DNA from: Adenophora triphylla var. japonica
Lineage: Eukaryota; Streptophyta; Magnoliopsida; Asterales; Campanulaceae
Direction of reading: 5' to 3'
Assembly (NCBI GenBank): GCA_022495995.1
Contig: JAFEMH010004912.1
Location: forward strand, 122,452-186,451
DNA length: 64,000 bases
Shown: piece by piece, positions 20,517 through 33,517 of the stretch
How positions within the stretch are numbered: the stretch's first letter is position 1
Layout of the letters: each line of letters begins with the position of its first letter
Program-made: the position numbers and the translations under genes
The notes under the pieces: model-generated
What the model saw: only the letters and a program-made list of their open reading frames with translations
What the model was told of the DNA's origin: nothing
The model's database searches: none

Positions 20517-22310
20517 ATGGTGACTTCAGAAGGACACGTATCCGAGGCTTCACTTGGGCATGACGAAGTAAACAACAACAACATGAACGCAAATGCTGAA
20601 AACTTGAACTTGCCTCCTCCCCCACCAAATCGTCCTCATGGTAGAGCCACACGCTCTACTAGTGTCGTTGACGGCAGGGGATTGCCTGACACAAGGAGAG
20701 GGAAAAGGCATATGGATGGGCAAGAAGTTCCACCTCCTCCAAAGCGTCCAAATGCTCAGGTGAATGTTGGAAACAGGGCAGGTCCCTCCACCAACCCCAT
20801 GAGCAAGAAGGAGATGATGTTGGAACGAGCCCAGATTCTGGCCGACTTGATAGCCATGGAGGAGGCAGAACAGGCCGACATACGCTGCGAGAGAGTGGCA
20901 CCTACTCGGTGTTTCTAATGGGCGGCAAGCCAGGAGTTTGAGGCCAAACGAAGGTGTGGGGCGGAATGGTGAAAACGGGATAATTCAACGAGCTCCTACG
21001 GTCGTTCATGTGCCCGATGCGACCTAAGGGCTAGCCTCAGCGAAACTTGGGGAGCAGGAGGCTCAATCGGATTTGAGGACTCGGTTAACGGCCAACGTAA
21101 ACGAGGCATATTTCTCCGGCACGGACACGTAGATCGGGGTCCCATAGAGACGAGGAACGGGCGCGAGGTCGCCTATAAGACAAGAGGCGCGGTCGCCACA
21201 TGGAGATAACGAGGCGCGGGTCGCCGTCAGTGCGAGAGGCGCGGGTCGCCTCAAAGAAGTAATGCCGACATAGATCTCCAATAAGATCGAAAGGACCAAT
21301 TCCCATAAAGACGGGGAGGAGTAGACAGATGACTCCCCGAAGTGAGGGCCGAGAGGTGAATCCGCCCCCTCCAGGAGATGAAAGACCCGATGCCAGAGAA
21401 TGGTTGTTGATGAAAAAGAAATTTGAGCAATGGGAGGAGGAGAAGAAAAAGGATGCTGGAAAGGTCGAACGAATTGACTTTGCTCTTCGACCACTTTCCA
21501 AGGAAGCGAGAGATAGTCGACCTCCCCTAGTTTCGGGTTGCCCCTTCTAGAGAAGTATTCGGTTCCACCAATGCAAGAAGCCACATAGCACACTTGGAGG
21601 CCACGATGTGCTTTGTCGCCAATGAAGACGACAATATGTGCAAAGCCCTCGTAAGTACCCTCACAGAGCGGCTTTGACATGGTTTAATGGTTTGGCGGTG
21701 GTAGCATAACCACTTGGACATGCTTGAGGACCAAGTTCCTAGACCGCTTCTCGGCTAACTGGAGCTCGGAAAGTGATGGTGAGCTGATTTAAACAACTTG
21801 GTGCGGGCCAAAAACGAAAGCTCCATGAGCTACTTCACCAAGTTCAAAGAAATGGTCGACAAGATTGAAGAGGACATCACGGACAGGGAGGTAATCAATT
21901 GCTTCCGAAGTGGTATTTCCTCGGAAGACATGGACTACGAGCTCACGGTCCGAGCAGTCACAACTCGGACGGGAGTTGTTTGAAAAGGTGTATAATGTCG
22001 CTCTGGGCCGAGGAAAGGAAAGAAAAGAAGAAGGGAAAGAGCCCCGAGGTTGAAGTCACTGATGATAAAAAGGACTCCAACAAGAATGGGGGAACAATAA
22101 AAATGGAAAGAACGAGAACTAGGGCAAGCAGAGAAGGTGCCGAAGCTTTCACTCCCTCACGGTGAGTCGAGCGAGATTTTGAATGCTTTGTCGGCTGGCT
22201 CCTCCGGTCCCAATGAATCCAGGCAACAAGTTTAGGAGGGACAACGGCAAATGCTGCGACTACCACAAAGACACCGGTCATCTCACGAGAAGATTGCACA
22301 GGATTAGCGT
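20517..22310 (+). pseudogene. gag region of the Ty3/gypsy element, broken
   Basis: Opens at 20517 with a polar N-terminus and a proline run (PPPPPNRPHGR), continues in pieces at 21329-21550, 21798-21983 (YFTKFKEMVDKIEEDITDRE) and 22000-22170, and ends near 22256-22290 with CCDYHKDTGH, a nucleocapsid zinc-knuckle remnant. The pieces lie in different frames. Gag would package the element RNA; this copy cannot make an intact one. Confidence 0.7.
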
Positions 22311-22539
22311 ATCATCCGAGAGAATGGTCGACCGGGGAGACTCGAAGCTTATGTGAAGAGACCTCAGCTGGAGGAGGTGAGCGGCCGGCGGGTGGGCAAC
22401 AAGGACCTAGGCAACCTAGGCGGAACACAGGGGTTATCAGCTGAACAAGCGAGCAACACGGCCATCAAGCACAAGATCTTCCCGGCTCAATAAGGCCCCA
22501 CATGTGCCTCGAGGAGAGAAGTAAGAGATGAAGCGATCG

Positions 22540-24330
22540 GCTTCTACCCCCATGAATTGGCAACTAATATGGCGGCTAGGGAGCAAGTTCTCGTCATCCC
22601 GGGTCTCATTGATGGATGTACGACGAAGCGGACTCTTAGTCGGCACGGGGGCTGCAAGGATATTTTGTTTTACAAAACTTTCAAGGAGATGGGTCTTAAT
22701 GATGAACGGTTGGAGAGATATGATGGCGAGGTTGGAGGGCTTCACCAACCACCGAGTTGATGCTAAAGGCCGAGATAGTGCTCGACGTCGACCTAGGCCG
22801 GCACCCCCTCGGGATTGTCTCGAAGGTACAATTTATCGTAATTGATGTAAATAGTGACTATGCCGCCATACTTGGAATTCTGGACGGAGTCGCTCTTGGA
22901 ATGGTAGCATCAATTCCTCACCGGCGAGTAAAGTTCCCCACACTCTTTGGAGTAGGTTGCGTACGAGGCACGGCTCGTGCTTATACTGGATCATGTTCTA
23001 AGAGAAAGAAAGAAAAGGGAGTTAGAGATTGAGGCTGGCGTGGTTACTTGAAGGCTGTCCCGGTCGATCACCAAAACTACCGGTTGTCAACAATCACCAA
23101 CGTGGAAGAGTCGACCTATCACTCAAATGACGAGGTCATGCTTGAGTCGACACGTCACTCTAACACCAGCGAGGTCGATTCGGATGTAGTTATGGTCGAC
23201 CCAAGTCATCATAGGCAACCTATGCCTCCGGCTCGACAATAACTCGGGGCCGCCACCACCACCGGCGAGGTTGCGGACAAGCTTGATGATATGATAGGCG
23301 AGGAGGCTCCACACTTGGGAGGCGAGGAAAGACAAAGGTCGGGAAATCATAGTGGAGACTCTACAATTCGAGAGATGGACCGAGCTAGAAGTTGTGGATG
23401 AGTTAGAGTCGTAATTACCAACTTTTCCTACCCGACCAAAAAATTCGGATTGGGAAGCGGCTATCGGTTGAGGAGCGAGCGAAATCATCGAGCTACTCAA
23501 GGAAAGTAACGATGTCTTCGCATGGAGGGTAGAGGACATGAGGGAATCAAGGAAGAGGTCATTGTTCGCGGACTTGAAGTCGGCCGACCATAAAGCCTAG
23601 ACCCCAAAAGTTGAGAAGTTTTGCTCGCGACAAGGAAGAGGCTATCAAAGCGAGGTACAAAAACTTTTGAGTGCGGGGATAATCAAAGAGGCCACTCATA
23701 CAACGTGGTTGGCCAACGTGGTCATGGTGAAGAAATCGAATGGCAAGTGGCGGATGTGTGTCGACTTCACTACTCTCAATCTAGCTTGCCCCGAAGGATA
23801 GCTATCCTCTTCCTAGAATTGACAAGCTTGTTGATTCCATCGCTAGCCACTCTACTCTCGGTTTCTGGATGCTTACTCGGGATACCACCGAGATAAAGAT
23901 GCACGAGGATGACATTGTGAAAACGGCATTTCAAGCAGTGGAGGCATTTCTTGCTACAACATGATGCCATTTGGCTTAAAAAATGCGGGAGCTACCTATC
24001 AAAGAATGGTGAACAAAGTCTTTGCCTCACAAATTGGTCGAAATATGGAGGCTTATGTTGACGACATGGTCATTAAAACTAAGGCCGGGAGTCACGTAGT
24101 CGACTGAAGGAGACATTCGCCAATTCTACGAGCAAACGACATGAAGCTCAATCCCGGTAAGTGTGTCTTTGGAGTTGCGGTGGCAAGTTCTTGGGATTTA
24201 TGGTATCTCAAAGAGGCATAGAAGCCAATCCGAGGAAAAATCAAGGCGCTAGTCGACATGAAAGCTCCCACCGGTGTCAAAGAGATGCGGCGACTTAACG
24301 GAAGGGTAGCGGCTCTTGGTCGCTTCATAT
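22540..24330 (+). pseudogene. Protease and reverse transcriptase region, broken
   Basis: Protease-like residues near 22640-22900 (VLDVDLGRHPLG, AILGILDG). Reverse transcriptase pieces from about 23610: EAIKARYKN-like, then VMVKKSNGKWRMCVDF (about 23725-23770), MMPFGLKNAGATYQRMV (about 23962-24012) and the catalytic AYVDDMVIKT (about 24050-24080). At least four frame changes separate these blocks. Confidence 0.8.
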
Positions 24331-25246
24331 CAAAGTCGGCGAGAGGTCTCTCCCCTTCTTGAAAGCATTGAGGGGACGAAAAATTTTGAGTGGACGACCG
24401 AATGTCATTCGTCGTTTCAACAATTGAAGGATTACCTCGCTACTCCACCTTTGCTAAGTAGCCCGACCATTGGTGAGACCCTATTTGTATATGCGTCCGT
24501 GGGAGACAAGTCGGTTGCGGCGGTGTTGATTAGAGAGGATGAAGGGCTTCAAAAACCGGTATATTACATCAGTGAGGCCTTATCAGATGTGGAGAGCAGA
24601 TACTACAATGCTGAGAAGGTCGCTTATGCCCTAGTCGTGGCTTCAAGGAAGCTGCGAGCTTATTTTCTGGCTCATCCAATTGTGGTTCTTACAAATGCCC
24701 CCCTTAGAAAAATTCTTCACAAGCCAGGAGAGTTCGGGTCGACTTCTCAATTGGTCAATTGCCACTTCTGAATTTGACATTGAGTATCGACCTCGAAAGG
24801 CGTTGAAGGCTCAAGCTCTAGGCGACTTCTTGGTCGAGCTTACGTTCACCAAGGAAGATGACGAGAAACGAGCTCCAAAAGAAAAGGCTAAAGGGAAGGA
24901 GTTAGAGTCCCAGGTCGCCATCAGTTTACCCGTCGATTGTTGGAAGGTCTATTCAGACGGATCGGCGACCAAGAATAGCGGTGGAGGCTGGGATAGTGCT
25001 AATTGAACCGAGTGCGGAAGCGTGTATGAGGAATCACTAAGGTTCAAGTTTGATGCTTCCAACAACCGAGGCCAAATATGAAGCTTTGATAGCGGCTATA
25101 GAATACGCCAAGTGTTTTGGAGCGACTAAGATCATGGCCTGCTGTGATTCACGGTGATAGTCGCAAGGTCGAGGCGAGTACGAGGTACTTAGTGCCACCG
25201 ATTAAATCTTTGCGACACTGGTGAAGGAGGCGATAAAAGATTTGGA
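24316..25246 (+). pseudogene. RNase H and second (archaeal-type) RNase H region
   Basis: 24316-24771 carries the connection and RNase H segment (FEWTTECHSSFQQLKDYL, LFVYASVGDKSVAAVLIRED, YYNAEKVAYALVVASRKLR). After a frame change at about 24740 comes FDIEYRPRKALKAQALGDFL, then WKVYSDGSATKNSGGG at 24940-24990 and, in another frame, NNEAEYEALIAAIEYAK near 25060-25110. This extra RNase H is typical of Tat elements. Confidence 0.75.
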
Positions 25247-26660
25247 ATGCAGGAGATCCGAAGAATTGGACGAGAAGACAATGAGCTAGCTGACCTCCTC
25301 TCGAAGTTAGCCACTTCGGATGAACCACATGATGAACCTATCTCCTTCCTCGAAAGTCCAGCCTATGAAAGAGTAAAAATTCAATGCATAGATGATCCCT
25401 CAAGAAATTGGACTCAGGAGAAGTGTTGGATCGAGGAAATGAAGGCATATTTAGAGAATGGAGAGCTGCCAGATGACGAGAAGAAGGCTCGAGCCATCAA
25501 AAAGAAAGCTCCAAGGTATGTCATTCAAGGAGGCGACCTATTCAGAAGATCTTATACTCGACCATTACTAAAGTGCATCCACGCTCAAGAGGTCGCCCTA
25601 TTGATACACGAAGTGCATAGTGGAATTTGTGGTGGACACCCGGGGGCCAGGACTCTTGCTGACAAGTTAATCACGTTAGGATACTACTGGCCACACATGA
25701 GAGCTGACACTCACAACTTTGTTCAGCAATGTGATCAATGCCAAAGGTTTGCCAACCTTCCCCATGTACCTACAACAGAGGAGACTCCTGTGATCGCGGC
25801 TTGGCCGTTTGACATGTGGGGCGTCGACTGATTGGACCCTTCCCTCCCGCCCGAGGAAACTGCAAGTATGTGATCGTCGCCATAGATTACTTCACTAAAT
25901 GGGTTGAGGCCAAACCATTAGCTCGCATCACAGAGGAAAATGCTATCAACTTTATTCATGACTTCATTTGGTGTCGGTTTGGTTTTCCTCGAGCTATAGT
26001 GTCCGACAATGGTTTACAGATTCTCCCGGACTTTCGAAGCGAGAGATGAAGCGAGTTGGAATCAAACATTGGAAATCTTCTCGTCGCCTATCCTCAAGGA
26101 AATGGGCAAGGCGAAGCGGCAAATAAACTTGTTCTATCTTCGCTCAAGGCTGGGCTCGTAGGTCGACGAAACAATTGGTTGGACGAACTCCCCCTTGCTC
26201 TTTGGGCGGTTCGTACAACCACTCGGGGGCCTACGGGAAACCCCTTTTGCTCTCACATATGGGTCGAGGCCATGGCACCTGCGAGCTCGGATTCCCTCTG
26301 CTAGAGTGACCTTCTTTGATCAAGAGCGAGAACGACACCAACGGAGTTGATCGACTTGGACCTGATCGACGAGAAGCGAGAAACAGCCTACCTCCGAATG
26401 GTCAATTACAAGCAGCGGACCAAAAGTTATCACGACAAGAAGGTCAAGGCAAGGTCTTTCCAAGTTGGAGATTATGTATTGAGAAAGATTGAGGCAACGG
26501 GTAGAAGGACCCGGCGGAACAAGCTATCTCCTAGCTGGGAAGGTCCCTATATAGTCACTCGAGTCGTCGAGGAAGGAACCTACATGATAGCTCATCACTG
26601 GAGGTGACGAGTTGAAACATCCTTGGCATGCTACTCACCTCATCAAATACTACTTCTAGT
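25247..26660 (+). pseudogene. Integrase region of the Ty3/gypsy element
   Basis: 25247-25831 has the zinc-binding part (H..., CGGHPGARTLADKLITLGYY, CDQCQRFA). A frame change at 25830 leads to the catalytic core 25835-26049 (VIVAIDYFTKWVEAKPL, IVSDNG), then 26056-26304 (QGNGQGEAANK with the core glutamate, LPLALWAVRTTTRGPTG) and the C-terminal part 26347-26607 (LSPSWEGPYIVTRVVEEGTY). No chromodomain is visible, as expected outside the chromovirus branch. Confidence 0.85.
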
Positions 26661-26774
26661 TTTTCAATTTCAAAGTTCAAGTTTGTGTTAAAGCTAGTTT
26701 CAAATCGATGTAAGCATGATTCCTACTTCAATGAAAAAAGCAGTTTATTCGATCAAACATGAGTGTTACATTAA

Positions 26775-27270
26775 TATCAACAAGCTCGACTCTTAGTCAG
26801 CTTCGTTCTAACAAGCTCGATTCTTAATCAGCTTTGTTTATTTAACAAGTCCGACTCTTAGTCGACTTTGTTCTAACGAGCTCGACTCTTAGTCAGTTCA
26901 TCTTAGCTCGACTCTTAGTCAGCTTCACCCTAACAAGCTCGACTCTTAGTCAGCTTCGTTCTAACAAGCTCGATTCTTAATCAGCTTTGTTCACTTAACA
27001 AGTCCGACTCTTAGTCGACTTAGTTCTAACAAACTCGACTCTTAGTCAGCTTGATTTACTTAGCTCGATTCTTAATCAGCTTTGCCTATTCAGACAAGTA
27101 TGATTCCTAATAAACTTGGTCCTAATTAACTCGACCCTGGGTCAGTTTCAATAGTATGAACAGGTTCGACTCATGATCAATCTCGTTCACAAAAAAGTTA
27201 ATCAAGTCTGAGGTCGACTAAACCAACAAGATCAAGTCGCCTCTAGGCTCAAGTTGACTCATTTATATTA
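26775..27270 (+). repeat. Tandem repeat between integrase and antisense ORF region
   Basis: About a dozen units built on GCTCGACTCTTAGTCAGCTT and variants, alternating CGACTC/CGATTC and TTAGTC/TTAATC, spaced 30-60 bases. Tandem repeats in this position are known in Tat-lineage elements. Confidence 0.85.
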
Positions 27271-27559
27271 GCTACATCTAGCTCGACATACAATATGGAA
27301 TGAAAAACATACAACATTCTGAAAACAAAAGTCAGCTATGATAGAGATAAGTCTCCCAAAACGGGCTAAGACTTAGACAAAATAAATTTACAAGAGTATC
27401 TTGCCTCCCAAAAATAGGGCCAAGGCATTCAAATATTCAAAGAATCAAAAGAGCAAAAAGTGTTGGTTGGAGCTTGTTCATTACAAATTCAACTAAATAA
27501 TTTAAGAGTCTGGCCGACATCGGCTTGGTCGTCGATGGAAGCTCGACCTTCACCATCTT

Positions 27560-30500
27560 CTTGTTCTTTGGGGCTCTAGGGGCTTACCCGATTCGAGAAT
27601 ATGTCTGCTCGGTTTCAATCTCCATGGCTTCAAAGATCGTCGAGTTCCGCCAAGACCACATCAAAATTTCTATCAAGGACGGGGGAGCTTCCCACTTCTC
27701 GCGGTGATCCTCCTCATCCTCTTGGGCAATGAAAGCTAGATCGTTTTCAAGGTAAGGAACGAGCGAGTGACCACCACGAGCCGTCATATCATATTGGGAC
27801 TCAGTAAACCAACGAGCTAATTGCTCGATGGTAACCGTAGCCGTTGGATCTACAAGCGCACGACGGGCCATGTGTCTTTTGCCGACCTCAAGAAAATCTT
27901 GGGCCTTAGACACTATGGCATCATAGTACTCGTCCCCTGCCTTGAACTTCTCAACCGCGGCTTCAGAGGCATCCTTAGCAGTTTTCTCAATAGCAGCCTT
28001 GTGGTCTTTCGACTCTTCTCTCTCTCAAGTCGATCTTTGTTCATGCAACTCGAGCAAGAAGGCATCCTTCTCCTTTAGAAGTTTGTTAATAGTGGCCGGC
28101 TCGGTCTTGGCCTTCCCCAGTTCTTTCCTCTCAGCATCCCTCTCAGCCTCCACTTCCTTGAGTTTGGACTCTGCAGCCTCAAGGTCGGACAGAGCCTTGG
28201 TCTTCACCGCTTCGTTGGCTTCATACGAATTGTCCAAGTCATTATACTTCTCTTTCCATTCCGCAAGCTCTTGAGCCTTTTTGGAATAATCACGAAGGGC
28301 TTGTCTCTCCCTCTCAATGGAGGCCCTCCAAGAGCTCTTGGCTTGCTCAATTATTGTAAGATTCTGCATTCCAAAGGAAACAAAGAAGTGTTAGCTCGAG
28401 ATTCAAGAGGATCGAGTAAAGGAGCGAGACGACTAAAATAAAAGAGAAAGTGAGAAGTTACCTCGCAATGAGCCGGCCAGGACGAGCCGAGAATTCCTCG
28501 GGTGTCATGCCCTTATCGGCCAAGTGAGCTAGCGAGACCCACATCCACCGCTCTTCTCACAATCACCTGGCCCAAGTTCATATGCAGGTAGCTGCGACTC
28601 GAGCAATTTACTCCTTCAAGAGAGGGAACATCACTCGGCCTCTGCATCCTTTCTTCAATGGATTCTGGTTGGGATAAGAAGAAGCTGGAGGAGGTGGAAG
28701 CAGTTGGCTCGACGAAACAGCATTCCCCTTGTCAGATCGCAACCTCTTAGTCCTCAGAGGTTGATCATCAACTTCAGTTTCCATGAAGTCGTCATCAATG
28801 TTTACGACATCCAAGGGACTAGTTCTGCTCACGACGGCATCGGAGGTCCCTACATTGACATCGGTAGTTGGGTCGGAGCTCACATCGAGCTGCCCGATTT
28901 GTTGGATTCATTACCCTCCTCGATCACGCTCGAAGGTATGGCTAGCTGCTGAGCAAAGGATCTTCTTCATCTACCCCTTCCATTGGCCCCATCCCAATAT
29001 TGTCTTTTGGAAGCTGACTGGTCCTTAACGCGGCTTCCCTCTGCCTGTGAGCACGAGCATTGGCCTTCCCATGGTCCTTCCTCGCTTTCTTCTTATCGAA
29101 ACCCCAACAATACGCACCATATTCGCTTCTTGTTCGGGAGTTAAAACTACACGACATCAAAGAAATCAAGTGTTAGCTCGGCAATTCAAAACAGGTTCTA
29201 CGAGTAAACCATTGACGAGGTAATTGATACAACTCAAAAGCGAGTTCTATGTACGAATTGAATAACTCTACATACGAGCAGGCAATTTGATAAAGAGTTG
29301 CAATTCGAAATAGTTCTATGTACGAGCTAACTAAGTTCTACATACGAGCAGACAACGGGCGATCTAAAAGTTGCATACATATTCAAGATAACAATAGACG
29401 AGTAAAGGATTGCAGAACAAGATCTTACCACCGGCATGCTCCCCGTTATCCTTGCGGTAGTTTTGTCTTCTTGCAACGCTGGCACAAATTTCCAAACCTC
29501 CCCAGAGAATGAGTAACCCAGTCGGGATATATTTGTCCTCTCAACACGGGGACAAGGGGCTCTACCACTCCATCTCCGTACATCATCCCGGCTGGACGAA
29601 GTTATACAGTGGTGGGCGAGCGTACTCTCCCAGCTAATGGGTCTTCTCTCGACTAAGCGACACAAAGCTCTATACAAGTTAAGATGCCAGGTCGGCTCCC
29701 AATAGTTCCCCTCATCTATGGTTTCTGTTTCATCATTGGGCAATGGGAATTCCCATCCTAATCTACTCTCTACCACAACAACATGCGAGTTCCAGCCACT
29801 ATGCTTACTCGGGAGGTTGGTGAAGAGCTTGGGAGATTTAGGTTTAGAGGGAATGCGATGCTCGTGTCCTCTCCACTATACTTTATACCGAAAAATTCTT
29901 TGAACACTCTCATACAAGGTTCATACCCTAAGAATCGCACACCATAGCAAAGCACACAAGGACCCTACAAGTATTGGCTCCGAGTCAAGGGGAAGAGCAT
30001 TGGCACATTCTAAAAACTCGTTTATGAAGGGATCAAGAGGCAACCTGAGGCCAGCTACAAATTGACCATAGAAGAAGGCTACCCTAGTGGCATCCCTAGT
30101 AAATGACGACCTAAACAACTTCATAAACTCCCTCTGAGTGTAAATGGTCACCCTATAATCTTCCTTACTTACCTCACAGAAATCCCAAATCATGCTATAC
30201 CTAGAGGGCAGGTTCTTCTTTCCGCGTAATGGCCCTTGGGGAACATAACCCCTCTCATTCTTTCCTGGCATGGCTGTATCGTCAAATGCATCAACGATTT
30301 TGGGTCCAGAGGAAGTAGATGCTGTAGCTCCGCCTTGAGTTGCCATATCTGTACAAGAAGAAGGAGAAACAGGGGAGTCAGGCCTATGAATAATTTCAGT
30401 CGACCTATTTAAGGGCGACCTAGACTCCCCTGGAAAGCCTATTCTATTTCTAAGGAAGGAGGGCTTTTGGACGTCCCTAACATAAAACAAGGTGATATGG

Positions 30501-30742
30501 TCAAGCAATTCATGGAATAGATGAAAAGCGACAACATTTGAGTCGTCAATCACCACATTTTCAATTTCCCCTACAATGGGCAGCCCTATCTCAGTGTAAT
30601 TCAACCCCCAACTAGTCAAAATGGAGGCACACTCATCCAGGGACATCACTCTCCACTCACCGTTCACATTCTTGCATGCCCTTCGGTTAACAGTGCAATA
30701 ACCATACCACGCCCCTGGTTCGCAACTAAAGGTCCTAGCCAT
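27560..30742 (-). pseudogene. Antisense ORF region of the Tat-type element
   Basis: Read on the minus strand from ATG at 30742: 30742-29921 (273 aa, MARTFSCEPGAWYGYCTVN...), 29776-29327, 28883-28608 (ELPDLxD-type acidic and proline-rich piece, LPPPPASSYPNQNP), 28369-28025 (strongly charged, predicted coiled coil: KLKEVEAERDAERKELGKAK) and 27913-27584. Frames change between pieces. Tat elements are known to carry antisense ORFs here (aORF); their function is not established. The pieces could also include introns, since several gaps are AT-rich. Confidence 0.6.
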
Positions 30743-31229
30743 GGCGGAAACGGAGAACAGTGCATAAATTAAAACCCTAAAGCAAAGATACGAGGGAAAT
30801 ACCTTAGTTAATTGCAGAAGGTAGGTTCGTTCTTGCCGGAGAGCTAGCTAGATTTAAATCTTGCTGCAATCCCTTGATTATCGCCGGAGAAGAAGAAGTT
30901 TTAGGACGGTAAAAGTTCTAAACGAAGAGGGATTTTTCTATTTATATTTTCCTAAATTTGGAAAGGGAAAGGAAAATCAAAATTAATTTTCCAAAATTAA
31001 AGACTGAAGCGGTTTTCGAGAAGGAGTTCCAAACGTCAGAATTGCAATCATTACTAAAATCGGCGCTCCTTCATCTCCAACCGTTCATCGCCAACGATCA
31101 GGATGTTGCCACGTCATCATGGTCGACCTACTTCAAAGACTAGCATCGACCTGCGAGTAAAGCAATTTTCGTCAAAGAAATCTTTTTAACTTCCAAGTCG
31201 ACGAAGTCAACTCGAAAGTTGGGGGCCAC

Positions 31230-31883
31230 TGAACATACCAAATATGTCGAGTTGGGCCAAACGAGTAAAGCCCAATCACGGACAGCCTGGACTTCCACAT
31301 TCTCAATAAGGCTGGCCCAATCAAAACAGGGCCCAAAGCCCATCTCAAGGATCCGTCGACTAAGCCCATGGTCCGGCTCACCAGGCCCCGACTTAACTTA
31401 GTCCGACCTCAGAATCCATATTATAACTCGGGTACGAACCATGCTCTACCCGACAGTCAGGTCGACCATTCCTCGAATGGCGACCTCGACCTAAATTAAC
31501 AAGTGACGACTTGATACTTGAAGGCGTATTTGGTTGAACAATTCTCATAACCACATCCCTACAAATCAGGGGCCGTTATAGACACGTTCCCACAATCAAG
31601 TAACTGCCGCTATAATCTCGGAGCATATGTCGCCTCCCCAAAATTACACCACTCTTGTCTATAAATACTTCATCACTACCAAACGGTAAAAGGTAACTGC
31701 CATTTTGTATTCTGAGTTCATTATTCAATACATTTTGAGCTTTATACAACTGTTATCTTACTCTCACGCCCGAGCGTCTTCGCCGGAGACACATCCGGCT
31801 AGTCGTGGGTTCTGCTTTCAGTCAAGAAGCCAGTGATCGGTCTGCCACGTGGAGGAAGATTGATAAGCACATTTCCTGCAAAG

Positions 31884-31887
<4 letters not shown>
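31230..31887 (+). repeat. 3' LTR of Ty3/gypsy element
   Basis: Direct repeat of 19790-20452, preceded by the polypurine tract AAAGTTGGGGGCCAC (31215-31229). Confidence 0.92.
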
Positions 31888-31916
<29 letters not shown>

Positions 31917-31924
<8 letters not shown>

Positions 31925-33173
31925 AAAGAAAAAGGTTGGTTAAAAAGAAAGTTAAAAAATATTTTAGAAAATTATAAAAGGTGATATGTGATTCTATTTT
32001 ATAAGTTTCAATTTCTTCGAGCAATTCTTTATTTTTTTCTCTCTCTATTTTAAAATAAATATAAAAAAATTAGATTTTCTCTTAATTAAATACTTCCTCC
32101 GTCCCACTTCAATTGTGTCATGTCATCTTTGCACACTTTTTAAGATTTTTTTTTTTTTAAATGAGTAAAGAATTGAAAGTGGGTAGAAGATTAGAGGAGA
32201 GAAAATGTAAAAGTTAAAAACATTTAATAGGAGAGAGAATGAGTGGGAGGAATAGTAAGTTAATGATTGATTTTTTTTGTAAATGTGTTAAAATTATAAG
32301 GGTATAATGAATGGTTTTTTTTTTGTAAATATATAAACATTATGAGGGTATAAATGTCCGAAATACTGTTCACTTCTTTCCATTTATGGAATGACTCATT
32401 TGAAGTGGGACGTGTTAGAACATGAATTAATTAATATGTGTTGATTAATTCCATATGTTATAATCATTTAATAAAGTTAAAGTATAGATTAAATACGTAG
32501 AATTCCATTAGATGTAAGTACCATTAAATGATGGACATAATTGTAACTTCACACCACCATCTTTGTGAAAGGGTGTAGTCCCTAAATGAAGTGACCCTTC
32601 TCTTATTATATAAAGGCTATCCATCAGCCATTAGAGACACTTGTTACATTAATAAAATTCAGTCATAAAATTATCTTCATCCATTAAGAAGATCAAGTGT
32701 GGGCACTATCATTTAGAAGAACTTCATTCCCTAACATTCTTTCTTCTCTCTTCAAGAACATCAAGATGGACTCAACAGGTATTACGCTTCCGCCTTCATC
32801 TTCTTTCTCAAACTTCTTCCGAACATGAGTGTGTTCTACTTTAATGGAATAGAAATATTCCAACAATTGGTATCAGAGTCTCTCATGTTTAGGATTAAGT
32901 TTGAATTCTTATAGCATATGATTTGCTTTACTTTGATTTTTAATCCTGTTGAAATCAATTATGTTATAATGATATATGAATACTCTAATTCATTTCTAGA
33001 GTATTGGTTTAAATTCTAATTATAAAAATTTTGGCTTTACTCATAAGGTTTTCAATTCTTAATGTAAGATTATCCCATTTTGAACATAGCCACCATCATT
33101 GGATGCGTTGTGAGTTTGTTCAAATGCATAGACACACATTTAAAAATGTGTTGTGAGTATGCGAATCTACTTG
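31917..33173. repeat. Tandem duplicate of copia 5' end and its left flank
   Basis: 31917-32412 repeats 33518-34003 (left flank including the Stowaway end), 32413-32865 repeats the copia LTR, and 32866-33173 repeats the start of the copia internal region. The same GGACG base pattern precedes both LTRs, so this is a later duplication and not a second insertion. Confidence 0.85.
32413..32865 (+). repeat. Duplicated Ty1/copia LTR (LTR1)
   Basis: 453 bases, TGTTAGAACATG ... ATTCCAACA, followed by the primer-binding site ATTGGTATCAGAG. Confidence 0.9.
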
Positions 33174-33517
33174 ATTTGGAGCCATGACTCTATTTTTTAG
33201 TTTATAGACATAATTTAGGGGTGATGGGCTGACTATGAGGAAGAAGTTAAATTTCTCTTTGTGTTGGAAGTAAAAAGTATCATTAAATGTGAAGATAATT
33301 CATTTGAAGCTGATTTGGAATTTTTAGGTGGCAGATTGAAAGTTGTCCACAAAATTTTGCTAACGAAATTAATTGACGATCCTTATGATAGCATCTGTAA
33401 TGGACTCAATACACTCTAATTAAAAACAATAATAAAATTATTACATTTTCGATTTTGTAAGCGAGTTTTTGTAATTATTATGTGTCCTTACTATTATCCA
33501 AATAGTATAGGGGAGAG
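33174..33517 (+). other. Unique spacer between the two copies, with a short open frame
   Basis: Present once only. 33225-33419 is an open frame of 64 codons without ATG (..DYEEEVKFLFVLEVKSI.. to ..DDPYDSICNGLNTL, stop TAA). Composition is gene-like but I do not recognise it. It may be an exon remnant of a host gene. Confidence 0.3.

Larger units (their letters stand above)
19790..31887 (+). mobile_element. Ty3/gypsy LTR retrotransposon, Tat-lineage type, decayed
   Basis: LTRs 19790-20452 and 31230-31887 both start TGAACATACC and end ATCA, with TATAT on both sides as target duplication (read within TA repeats, so weak alone). Order: LTR, gag, protease/reverse transcriptase, RNase H, a second RNase H with DGSATKNSGGG and NNEAEYEAL motifs, integrase, tandem repeats, antisense ORF region, polypurine tract, LTR. 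The second RNase H and the antisense ORFs are features of Tat elements. Many frameshifts and stops make it non-autonomous now, although the LTRs remain very similar. Confidence 0.9.
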
